Positions 28,035-36,730 of a stretch of 64,000 bases of DNA are shown one piece after another. The stretch is from NCBI GenBank assembly GCA_947168665.1, contig CAMVMX010000003.1, positions 1-64,000 of the forward strand, given 5' to 3'. Position 1 is the first letter of the stretch. Each line of letters opens with the position of its first letter. The position numbers and the translations under genes are program-made. The DNA is from an uncultured Bacteroidales bacterium (lineage in GTDB: Bacteria; Bacteroidota; Bacteroidia; Bacteroidales; P3). Under the pieces are notes generated by a model. The model was not told the DNA's origin, did no database searches, and worked only from the letters and a program-made list of their open reading frames with translations.

Positions 28035-30488
28035 ATGAAAAACGGACAACATCAGACCATGAAGATGCAGCAGAAACTATCGCCCCAGCAGTTGTTGCTG
28101 TTGCAACTGATTCAAATGCCCGTCACCGAATTGGAGCAGCGGCTCAAAGAGGAGGTGGAGAAAAACCCGGTGCTGGAGGTGTCCAGCGTCAATGAGATGA
28201 TAGAGCCGTTGCCCGAATCCAGCAACGAGGGGCCAGACATGATGAGTGTCGACACTGACGACGACGACTACAGCTACCGCGAGCGCCAGGAACGCGACAA
28301 AAACCAGGATGCCCATGAGCGGGTGTTTGTGGCAGAGGACTCCTATTTCGACCATCTGATGGGGCAGCTCTCCATCCAGGCTCTCTCCCCTCGCCAGTAT
28401 GACATCGCCCAAGAGATAGTGGGCAGCCTCGACGACGCAGGCTATGTGGGACGCAGTCTCGACCTCATAGCCAACGACCTCGCATTCACCCAGGGCATTG
28501 AGGTCTCGCCCGATGAGGTGGAAGAGGTTCTGGCCATCATCCAGCGGATGGACCCGCCCGGCATCGGGGCGCGCAACCTGCAGGAGTGCCTGTCCATCCA
28601 GCTCCACCGCAAGCCGGAGCAAACTGACGATATCCGATGGGCCACAGCCGTAGTGGACAACTGTTTCGACGACTTTGCCAGCCATAATTACCGCCGGGTG
28701 ATGGATAATCTCTCGCTCACCGAGGACCAGCTGGATGCCGCCATTGCTGCCATCCGCCGTCTCAACCCCAAGCCCGGCACGGGCGACACCGACACCTCCC
28801 ATGCCCGCTATATAGTGCCCGACTTCATCGTTACCCGCCACGAAGACCAACTCACCCTCACCCTTAACGACCGCTACCTGCCGCAGCTACAGAAAAGCCA
28901 GGACTATCATGACATGCTTCAGCAGCTACAGGGCCTTCGCAAACCGTCGCCAGGCGAAAAGCAGGCACTCGATTTCCTGCGTTCCAACTTCGAAAGTGCC
29001 GACATGCTTGTCGATGCCCTGGAACAGCGGCACACCAGTCTGCTCCGCGTGATGAGGATGGTCCTGAAAAAGCAGTACCGCTTCTTCCTCACTGGCGACA
29101 CCGCCGACCTCAAGCCCCTCCTGCAGAAAGACGTCGCCGCACAGACGGGCTACGACATCTCCACCATCTCGCGGGTGGTCAACAGCAAGTATGTCCAAAC
29201 CGAGTTCGGTACCTTCCTCCTCAAAGAATGTTTCTCACAGGCCATCGTGAACGATGAAGGCGAAGAGGTCTCCACCGAAGCCGTCCGCCGTGAGCTGAAA
29301 GCTATCGTCGATGCCGAAGACAAGCGCAGCCCCCTCTCCGACGAGGCTTTGGCCCGCGAACTCGGCCAGCGCGGCTTCCCTGTGGCGCGGCGCACTGTGG
29401 CCAAATACCGCGAGATGCTCGGCATCCCGGTCGGCCGTCTTCGCCGCCAGCTGAAAATCCTCCTCCTGCTTCTTGTCCTGGGTGGTACCCTCTCTGCCCA
29501 GCAGCCCCAGAAAGAAAGTTATTTCGACTCCCTGATTAATGCCCGCATACGCGAAGGGCAGACCAAGGCACGGGCCGACAAGATGGGCGGCAAGAAAGTG
29601 CCGACCGCGCAAGCCCGTCCTTCGCTTGAAATTCATGAGCCCGAACCCGACCCAACCGCCATCGACACAGCCCTGGCCAGCGGCGACGAACTGATAGACG
29701 TCATGTACAACTCCACCCTCCCGCCACCCTCGCCCCTGTGGTATGGCAGCAATCTCAGTGGGGCCCATGTGCGGCTTGTCAACCTTTCGATGGACTCCCT
29801 TCCCGACGAGATTACCATCCAACTGCTTAAACCCAACGAGCGTTTCTGCTTCCCGGTCAAGAATATCATCACCTCCCCCTACGGCTGGCGATGGAACCGT
29901 CCCCACCGCGGTGTTGACATCCGTCTCCGTGTGGGCGAACCGGTCCACAGCGCTTTCAACGGAGTGGTGCGTATCGCGCGGCCCATGGGAGCTTATGGCA
30001 ACCTCGTTGTCGTGCGCCACTACAACGGCCTCGAGACAGTCTACGGCCACCTGTCCAAAATCAATGTCAAACCCATGCAGGTGGTGGCCGCCGGCCAGGT
30101 GATAGGACTTGGGGGAAGCACGGGTCGTTCCACGGGTCCCCATCTTCATTTCGAAGTCCGTTTCCAGTACGAACCTTTCGATCCCGAATGGATACTCGAC
30201 TTTTCCAACTACACCCTCCGTACCCGCAAACTCTATCTTGACAAAACCTATTTTGGTATCCGCAAACCCACCAAGGGCGAAAGCCTCGTCTACAAAGCCG
30301 ACAAGAGCATTGTGCCCGAGGAAGCCCCGAAACCCATCCGGCCCAACAAGCCCGTCTACGCCACGATGCGCAAAGGCGAAAGCCTCGACGACCTTGCCAA
30401 GCGCAACTACACCACCGCCGACAAGCTTCGTACCCTCAACCCCGACATCACCAAGTTTAAGTCGGGCATGCGCGTGCGTGTGCGATGA
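28035..30488 (+). CDS. rpoN: RNA polymerase sigma-54 factor fused in frame to signal-like segment + M23 endopeptidase + LysM-like domain
   Basis: N-term QQKLSPQQLLLLQLIQMPVTELEQRLKEEVEKNPVLE; RpoN box ARRTVAKYREMLGIP; then LKILLLLLVLGGTLSAQQ; HRGVDI and HLHFEV (M23); C-term KGESLDDLAKRNYTTADKLRTLNPD (LysM-like). One uninterrupted reading frame. Confidence 0.85.
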   Translation: MKNGQHQTMKMQQKLSPQQLLLLQLIQMPVTELEQRLKEEVEKNPVLEVSSVNEMIEPLPESSNEGPDMMSVDTDDDDYSYRERQERDKNQDAHERVFVAEDSYFDHLMGQLSIQALSPRQYDIAQEIVGSLDDAGYVGRSLDLIANDLAFTQGIEVSPDEVEEVLAIIQRMDPPGIGARNLQECLSIQLHRKPEQTDDIRWATAVVDNCFDDFASHNYRRVMDNLSLTEDQLDAAIAAIRRLNPKPGTGDTDTSHARYIVPDFIVTRHEDQLTLTLNDRYLPQLQKSQDYHDMLQQLQGLRKPSPGEKQALDFLRSNFESADMLVDALEQRHTSLLRVMRMVLKKQYRFFLTGDTADLKPLLQKDVAAQTGYDISTISRVVNSKYVQTEFGTFLLKECFSQAIVNDEGEEVSTEAVRRELKAIVDAEDKRSPLSDEALARELGQRGFPVARRTVAKYREMLGIPVGRLRRQLKILLLLLVLGGTLSAQQPQKESYFDSLINARIREGQTKARADKMGGKKVPTAQARPSLEIHEPEPDPTAIDTALASGDELIDVMYNSTLPPPSPLWYGSNLSGAHVRLVNLSMDSLPDEITIQLLKPNERFCFPVKNIITSPYGWRWNRPHRGVDIRLRVGEPVHSAFNGVVRIARPMGAYGNLVVVRHYNGLETVYGHLSKINVKPMQVVAAGQVIGLGGSTGRSTGPHLHFEVRFQYEPFDPEWILDFSNYTLRTRKLYLDKTYFGIRKPTKGESLVYKADKSIVPEEAPKPIRPNKPVYATMRKGESLDDLAKRNYTTADKLRTLNPDITKFKSGMRVRVR

Positions 30489-30524
30489 CTCCGCAGTTTT
30501 CCAATCATCATTAAATCCAATTCA

Positions 30525-31466
30525 ATGAAAGTAGTCTTTATGGGCACCCCCGACTTTGCAGTCGCCTCGCTCCAGGCCATCCAGCTTGCCGGTCATGAGG
30601 TTGTGGGAGTCGTCACCGTGCCCGACCGTCCCACAGGCCGGGGACTCAAGCTGACCGCCTCGCCTGTCAAACAATACGCCCTTGCCCACTCCCTCCCTCT
30701 GCTCCAGCCCGAAAAGCTGCGCGACCCTCTTTTCCAAGAGGCGCTGCGCCAGTGGGAAGCCGACATCTTTGTTGTCGTCGCCTTCCGCATGCTGCCCCAA
30801 AGCGTGTGGGCCATGCCACCTATGGGCACATTCAATCTCCACGCATCCCTGCTTCCACGCTACCGGGGGGCGGCCCCCATCAACTGGGCCATCATCAACG
30901 GCGAAACCCTCACCGGGGTCACCACCTTCATGCTCAACGAGCGGATTGACGAGGGCTCTATCCTCCTGCAGCAGTCCACCCCCATCACCCCCGACGACAC
31001 CGCCGAAACCCTCCACGACCGCTTGGCGCAGATGGGCAGCGACCTCGTTGTGCAGACCCTCGACGGCCTCGCCGCCGGCACTCTTGTCCCCACGCCTCAG
31101 CCCCTCGACGTCCCTACGCCGCCAGCCCCCAAAATATTCAAAGCCGACTGTGCCGTCAACTGGAACCTTCCCGGAAACCGCATCGTCGATTTCGTCCGCG
31201 GCCTTTCGCCCTATCCTGCCGCCACTATGCTCATGGCCGACCCGCAGGGCAACACCCATTCATTCAAGCTCTACCAAGTGGCCTTTTCGCCCTGCCCCTC
31301 GCCCAGTTATGGGAAGATAATAACTGACAACAAAACATCTCTAAAAATTGGAGTAGGCGACGGTTTTGTATCCATTTTGAACCTGCAACTCAGCGGAAAA
31401 AAACGGATGACCATTGCCGAATTTCTCCGAGGTTGTAATATAACTAATTGGGAAATAATAATGTAG
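30525..31466 (+). CDS. fmt: Methionyl-tRNA formyltransferase
   Basis: MKVVFMGTPDFAVASL; FNLHASLLPRYRGAAPINWAIINGE. Confidence 0.96.
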   Translation: MKVVFMGTPDFAVASLQAIQLAGHEVVGVVTVPDRPTGRGLKLTASPVKQYALAHSLPLLQPEKLRDPLFQEALRQWEADIFVVVAFRMLPQSVWAMPPMGTFNLHASLLPRYRGAAPINWAIINGETLTGVTTFMLNERIDEGSILLQQSTPITPDDTAETLHDRLAQMGSDLVVQTLDGLAAGTLVPTPQPLDVPTPPAPKIFKADCAVNWNLPGNRIVDFVRGLSPYPAATMLMADPQGNTHSFKLYQVAFSPCPSPSYGKIITDNKTSLKIGVGDGFVSILNLQLSGKKRMTIAEFLRGCNITNWEIIM

Positions 31467-31582
31467 CGGATAGTCTTTTTTTTAACATTAATTTTTTTCA
31501 GACAGAACCCCTACTTGTAAAAAAAAAAGTTTATATTTGCAGCCGAAAAAATCCCAATATAAACCCATCAAAAAAAGTCACT

Positions 31583-31843
31583 ATGAACAAGACCGAATTA
31601 ATTGCCGCAATGGCTGAGAAAGCGGGCATCAGCAAAGTCGATGCCGGAAAAGCCCTCAACGCCTATGTCGATGTTATCAAAGAGCAGCTGATCAAAGGTG
31701 AGAAAGTAACCCTCGTTGGTTTTGGCACCTTTGGTGTCAACGAGCGTCCCGCCCGTGTAGGCCGCAATCCCCGCACCGGTGCCTCCATCAAAATCGCTGC
31801 CAAAAAAACAGCCAAATTCAAGCCGGGCAAAGGACTCATCTAA
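31583..31843 (+). CDS. hup: HU-family DNA-binding protein
   Basis: MNKTELIAAMAEKAGISK...VGFGTFGVNERPARVGRNPRTG. Confidence 0.96.
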   Translation: MNKTELIAAMAEKAGISKVDAGKALNAYVDVIKEQLIKGEKVTLVGFGTFGVNERPARVGRNPRTGASIKIAAKKTAKFKPGKGLI

Positions 31844-31872
31844 GCCAATACTGGAAGCCCCCTCATCAAAAA

Positions 31873-31913
31873 AAACACTGCGGTCCGAGGCTCATCCTCA
31901 GTCCGTAGTGTCT
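31873..31913 (+). terminator. Intrinsic terminator after hup
   Basis: aacactgcggtccgagg-ctcat-cctcagtccgtagtgtct, followed by T8. Confidence 0.85.
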
Positions 31914-32044
31914 TTTTTTTGCCCTGTCCAAACTCACTTTTATTCTGCACAATGCAGTCCCATAACCTTCTTGACCAGCTGAGTCTCCGACAACCCAGCC
32001 ACCGCCCATAGCCCAGCCCCTATCGCACTCCCTGGCACAAAAAA

Positions 32045-32070
32045 AGCGGGGATGGCACATCCATCCCCGC
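32045..32070 (-). terminator. Intrinsic terminator after S46 peptidase gene
   Basis: agcggggatg-gcacat-ccatccccgc with T tract on minus strand. Confidence 0.8.
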
Positions 32071-32089
32071 ATTCTGATAAAGAGAACAG

Positions 32090-34261
32090 CTATCGCACAA
32101 TGTCCATCTCGTCAATCAAGTTCTGGGCATTGGCATACTTGTCAATCACAAACAGCATATAACGGCTGTCGAGGCAGATGCAGCGCTGCAGATTCTCCTC
32201 GAAGTCGATATCACCGCTCATGGCCTCGCCGTTGCCGTCGAAGGCCAAGCCAATCAGGTTGCCGTAGGCATCCAGCACAGGCGAGCCGCTGTTGCCGCCC
32301 GTAATGTCGTTATTGGTGATGAAGCAGGTGGGCAGTTGGCCGTTGGCATTGGCATAGGTGCCATAATCCTTGGCAGCGTAGAGGTCTTTGAGGCGCTGCG
32401 GGACGATGAACTCAGTGTTCGAGGGGTCCTCCTTCTGCATCACGCCCTCGAGCGTGGTGTAGTAATGGTAGGTGACACCGTCGCGGGGTTCGTAGGCTTT
32501 CACATTGCCGTAGGTGAGGCGGATGGTGCTGTTGGCGTCGGGCGACATAAGTTTCTTGCCGGCATTGATTTGCAGAATGCCATCCACAAAGTCGCGCGTG
32601 CCGCGGGTCAGGTTGTCGCGGTTCTCCTTGGGTACGGAGAGGTACACCTCGCGGTACTTTTCAAGGATTTCGCTGCCATACTTGTAAATCTCATCCTTTT
32701 CCAGCTGCTTGATAGAGGGATTCTTCAAGAAATCGTTGAAAGCCTTCTCGTTGGCAAAGATGGAACGGTTGAACATGTGAGCCACCAACGAGGTGAAGTT
32801 GCCGCGGAACTTGCGGTCCGCCGTCTTCATGCAGTCGGGGATATACTTCACATTGATGTTGCGGTAGGTATACTCCATCATCGCGGCCATGACGCGCTGC
32901 TCCACAGCCTCGTCGTAGTCCTTGTAGAACTTGGCTGCATCGTCGCGCAGACTGGCCATGATAGCGTCGCGCTGGTCGGGGTTCTCCTCGTTGCAGTAGG
33001 CCTTGATGTGGCGGCCGAACACTGTAGCCTGGTACAACAGCTCCGGACCCTCCAGCAGACCCTCGTCCAGATAAGTGACAGCCTCCTGCAGCTCGCGGCG
33101 GTCGGCATAGCTCTTCTCAATCAGGCCAAGGGCGTTGCGGTACTTCGGATCCTTGTCCAGGGCCCAGTCGTAATACTCCTTCTCAACCTCTTTCTTCAGA
33201 GCCATCGTGTTCAGCTTCTGCAGGGCGATGTTCTGCTCATGGCTGTACTTCCAATAGTTGGAGCATCCGGCATACTTCGAGGCGTATTTGATTTTGATAG
33301 CCTGGTCCTTGTCCATTTCTTCGCGCAGGATGTTGATTTTCACGGTGCGCAGCTCGTAGCGCAGCTTGTTGGTCACCTCCATCGTCTCTTTCAGGCCATA
33401 GGACGTGAGGAAATGGTCCGTCGTGCCAGGGAAACCGAGCACCATGGCAAAGTCGCCGTCCTTCAGCTCGCGGGCGCTCACCGGCAGGTGGTGCTTGGGC
33501 TTCAGGGGGATATTCTCCTTGGCATAGGCAGCGGGCTTGCCGTCGGGAGCAGTGTAGATGCGGAACATCGAAAAATCGCACGTATGGCGCGGCCACGACC
33601 AGTTGTCCGTGTCGCCGCCGAACTTGCCCATCGACGAGGGAGGGGCACCCACCAGGCGCACATCCTTGTAGATAATGTGCACAAAGAGGAAATACTGATT
33701 GCCGTTGAACATCGGCTTCACCGTGGCCTCATAGTCCGTGCCGCGGGTGGCCTCCTCGGCTATGCGCTGGCTGACGTTGCGCACGGCCTTGGCGCGGTCG
33801 TCCTCGCTCATATCGTCGCTCAGACACTCAAGCACGCGCGGAGTGACATCCTCCATTCTCACCAGTATCGAAGCCGTCAGGCCGGGATTGGGAAGCTCCT
33901 GGGCCATGTTGTAAGCCCAGAAACCGTCGCGCAGATAGTCGTGTTCCACAGTCGAGTGCTCCTGCAGCTTGCCGTAGCCGCAGTGGTGGTTGGTCGAAAT
34001 CAAGCCTTTGTTGCTGATAATCTCGCCAGTGCAGAAATGCCAGAAAGGGCGTCCCTCGTTGCCAAGGCCCACGATGGCATCCTTGATGCAGTTCTGGTTG
34101 ATACTGTAGATGTCTTCGGGCGAAAGTTTAAAGCCCGCTTTCTGCATGTCGGCATAGTTCTTGCCGATGAGCGAAAGGAGCCACATGCCCTCGTCGGCGC
34201 GGCTGGCGGCAGGAGCCATGACCAGAAGCGCAAGGGTCAGGGTAAAGATGATTTTTTTCAT
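32090..34261 (-). CDS. S46-family dipeptidyl-peptidase (DPP7/DPP11-type)
   Basis: ADEGMWLLSLIGKNYADMQKAGFKLSPEDIYSINQ; STNHHCGYG; ITGGNSGSPVLDAYGNLIGLAFDGN. Confidence 0.93.
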   Translation of the reverse strand: MKKIIFTLTLALLVMAPAASRADEGMWLLSLIGKNYADMQKAGFKLSPEDIYSINQNCIKDAIVGLGNEGRPFWHFCTGEIISNKGLISTNHHCGYGKLQEHSTVEHDYLRDGFWAYNMAQELPNPGLTASILVRMEDVTPRVLECLSDDMSEDDRAKAVRNVSQRIAEEATRGTDYEATVKPMFNGNQYFLFVHIIYKDVRLVGAPPSSMGKFGGDTDNWSWPRHTCDFSMFRIYTAPDGKPAAYAKENIPLKPKHHLPVSARELKDGDFAMVLGFPGTTDHFLTSYGLKETMEVTNKLRYELRTVKINILREEMDKDQAIKIKYASKYAGCSNYWKYSHEQNIALQKLNTMALKKEVEKEYYDWALDKDPKYRNALGLIEKSYADRRELQEAVTYLDEGLLEGPELLYQATVFGRHIKAYCNEENPDQRDAIMASLRDDAAKFYKDYDEAVEQRVMAAMMEYTYRNINVKYIPDCMKTADRKFRGNFTSLVAHMFNRSIFANEKAFNDFLKNPSIKQLEKDEIYKYGSEILEKYREVYLSVPKENRDNLTRGTRDFVDGILQINAGKKLMSPDANSTIRLTYGNVKAYEPRDGVTYHYYTTLEGVMQKEDPSNTEFIVPQRLKDLYAAKDYGTYANANGQLPTCFITNNDITGGNSGSPVLDAYGNLIGLAFDGNGEAMSGDIDFEENLQRCICLDSRYMLFVIDKYANAQNLIDEMDIVR

Positions 34262-34819
34262 GTTGTTGATATTTATTATTAATATTGTATCTCTTTATTC
34301 TTAAAGAATCACAACCCTTGCAGGCCACACCGAAAAAATCTATCACATTGATGCACAAAACTATGCTTTCGGCCTTCAGAGCGTGTGCCGGCTCAGGGGC
34401 CACGTTGCGGTCTGCGGGGCGGGCAAGACTGTTTCCGTTTGCAAAATTACGATTTTTTTTTCATACTATGATTTTTTTCTTCCCGAAGCAGGCTGCAGCG
34501 CCGCTCGATGGCGGGTCGCAGCCCGGCCCCCGGCTGCCGATATGTCCCTCGGCAGGGGGCGAGATGGGGTTTGAATGTGGCAGAAACGGTGGCGGACGAG
34601 CGAAGGAAGAGCGGGGCGGGACCGATGGCGAATCCACGCCGGCGGAGCGTGGCAGAGGGAAATTTATGAACAGAATTTTGTCGAAAAATGAAACTTTTTT
34701 TTGGCAGTTGCGTATACGCAGGAAATGAAAAAATGGCAGTGGAAAACTTTTTTTGGCAAAAAATGGCAATTATTGGAAAAATAGTTGTATTTTAGCATCT
34801 TGAAAAATAGTATGTATAA

Positions 34820-35317
34820 ATGGCTTTAATACTTGGTACAGAATACTGTAAGATAGATTCGAACGGTCGGTTCAAGTTCCCGATTGCTCTAAAAAAGCAG
34901 TTGGAGACGGAGGATTGCCGTTTCGTGATCCGGCAGGGGTTCACGGCCGAGTGTTTGGAGCTATGGACGTATGCCAGTTTTCAGGATGAGGTGGAGAACC
35001 TCCGGAAAGAGTTGAACCCGTACAGCATCCGCGACAACCAAATCATGCGCCAGATGACACGGGCCAACATCGTGGAGTTGGACAGCAACGACCGCCTGAT
35101 GGTGCCCCCGGAGCGGAAGTCGGTAATCGGCGACGCGAAGGAGATTGTGCTGCAGTCGACGGGCAAGTGCATCGAGATTTGGGAGCGCTCGGCATACGAC
35201 AAGATGAACAGCGAGATTGTGGATTTCGCTTCGATTGTTGACAACAGACTGGGCCGGAAAGCCTCCGCCCCCCAAACTATGCCGAATGATGTACCATCTG
35301 CCAGTGATGCTCAGTGA
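34820..35317 (+). CDS. mraZ: Transcriptional regulator/division protein MraZ
   Basis: LGTEYCKIDSNGRFKFPIALKKQL; first gene of dcw cluster. Confidence 0.93.
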   Translation: MALILGTEYCKIDSNGRFKFPIALKKQLETEDCRFVIRQGFTAECLELWTYASFQDEVENLRKELNPYSIRDNQIMRQMTRANIVELDSNDRLMVPPERKSVIGDAKEIVLQSTGKCIEIWERSAYDKMNSEIVDFASIVDNRLGRKASAPQTMPNDVPSASDAQ

Positions 35318-36206
35318 ATGCATCGAGAGTTTGAACATACGTCCTGACGGGACTTATGTGGACGCCACCTTTGGGGGTGGCGGCCATTCGCGCGCCATCA
35401 TGTCGCGGTTGGGGCCGGAGGGGCGCCTGTATGCTTTCGACCAGGATGCCGACGCGCTGGCCAATGCCATTGACGACCCCCGTTTCAAGTTGATACATGA
35501 GAATTTCAAGCATCTGAAAGGTTTCCTCAGACTGGAGGGGGTGCGTTGTGTGGACGGCCTGTTGGCCGACTTGGGGGTGTCGTCGCACCAGTTTGACGAG
35601 GCCGGGCGCGGGTTCTCCACCCGTTTCGACGGCGAGCTGGACCTCCGCATGGACCGCCGCCAGGAGCTGACGGCGCGCACACTGGTGAACAGTGCCGACG
35701 AGGCCGAGCTGGCCCAGATGCTCAGGCTTTATGGCGAGTTGCCCAACGCCCGCCAGATGGCAAAGGCTATCTGCCGCGCCCGCGCCGAGGCCGAGATTGT
35801 GACCACCTTCGATCTTCGCAACGCCGTCGGCCGGCACCTGCCGCGAGGCATGGAGAACAAGTATCTGGCCATGCTGTTTCAGGCTTTGCGCATTGTGGTG
35901 AACGGCGAGCTGGAGGCTTTGCAGGCGTTGCTGCGGCAAGGCACTGAGCTGTTGAGGCCCGGGGGCAGGATGGTGGTGATGTCTTACCACTCGCTGGAGG
36001 ACCGGCTGGTGAAGAATTACTTCAGGTCGGGCAATTTCGATGGCGAGGTGGAGAAGGATTTCTACGGCAACCCCATAGTGCCGCTGGTGCCTGTGGGCCG
36101 CAAGGCCACGGTGGCGGGCGACGAGGAGGTGCAGCGCAACCCGCGCTCGCGCAGCGCCCGGCTGCGTGTGGCCGAAAGGGTGTCAGGGGAGGGAAACAGA
36201 AAATGA
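35286..36206 (+). CDS. rsmH: 16S rRNA (cytosine1402-N4)-methyltransferase
   Basis: YHLPVMLSECIESLNIRPDGTYVDATFGGGGHSRAI; MVVMSYHSLEDRLVKNYF. Confidence 0.96.
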   Translation: MMYHLPVMLSECIESLNIRPDGTYVDATFGGGGHSRAIMSRLGPEGRLYAFDQDADALANAIDDPRFKLIHENFKHLKGFLRLEGVRCVDGLLADLGVSSHQFDEAGRGFSTRFDGELDLRMDRRQELTARTLVNSADEAELAQMLRLYGELPNARQMAKAICRARAEAEIVTTFDLRNAVGRHLPRGMENKYLAMLFQALRIVVNGELEALQALLRQGTELLRPGGRMVVMSYHSLEDRLVKNYFRSGNFDGEVEKDFYGNPIVPLVPVGRKATVAGDEEVQRNPRSRSARLRVAERVSGEGNRK

Positions 36207-36269
36207 CGGTTCTGGCACGTCGGCACTGCCGCCGGCCGCCGCCGGGACGAAACTATAACGAAGCAAGCA

Positions 36270-36680
36270 ATGGAAGAACAGAAACAAGACATGGAGCAAC
36301 AAGGCGCACGCAATGCCGAGGCCGCGGCGCAGCAGCCTGCCGGGGGACGGAAGCCCAACTGGCTGTCGCGCATTTTGGGCGGCGAGGTGCTGCAGAGCCG
36401 TGCCGTGCTGCGGCAGGTGCCGCTGATTGTGATGCTTTGTTTCTATGCCATCCTGCTGGTCTACAACCGCTACAGGGTGGAGGACTTGACCAAGGAGCGT
36501 GCGGCCGCCCAGGAGCGGATTACCTATCTCCGCGAGGCCCGCATCGAGCTGCAGAAACGCTATCAGGAGTCTATCAAGATTTCGCAGATTGCTGAGATGC
36601 TCGATGGCACGGGCATCGGCATCACAGCCGGCCCTCCTTTCGAACTGGATGTGGACGGGATGGACAAATTGCTGAAATGA
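36270..36680 (+). CDS. FtsL-like single-TM division protein
   Basis: Position between rsmH and ftsI; one TM (VPLIVMLCFYAILLVYN) followed by coiled coil. Confidence 0.75.
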   Translation: MEEQKQDMEQQGARNAEAAAQQPAGGRKPNWLSRILGGEVLQSRAVLRQVPLIVMLCFYAILLVYNRYRVEDLTKERAAAQERITYLREARIELQKRYQESIKISQIAEMLDGTGIGITAGPPFELDVDGMDKLLK

Positions 36681-36730
36681 TATGCGGCGGCATGACCGCC
36701 GGGAAATGAAGCTAAACGGAACAAAAGAAA

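Noticed and set aside
32336-34282. 648-aa + strand ORF antisense to S46 peptidase
   Set aside because: Shadow ORF; the sense gene has an intact catalytic triad region.
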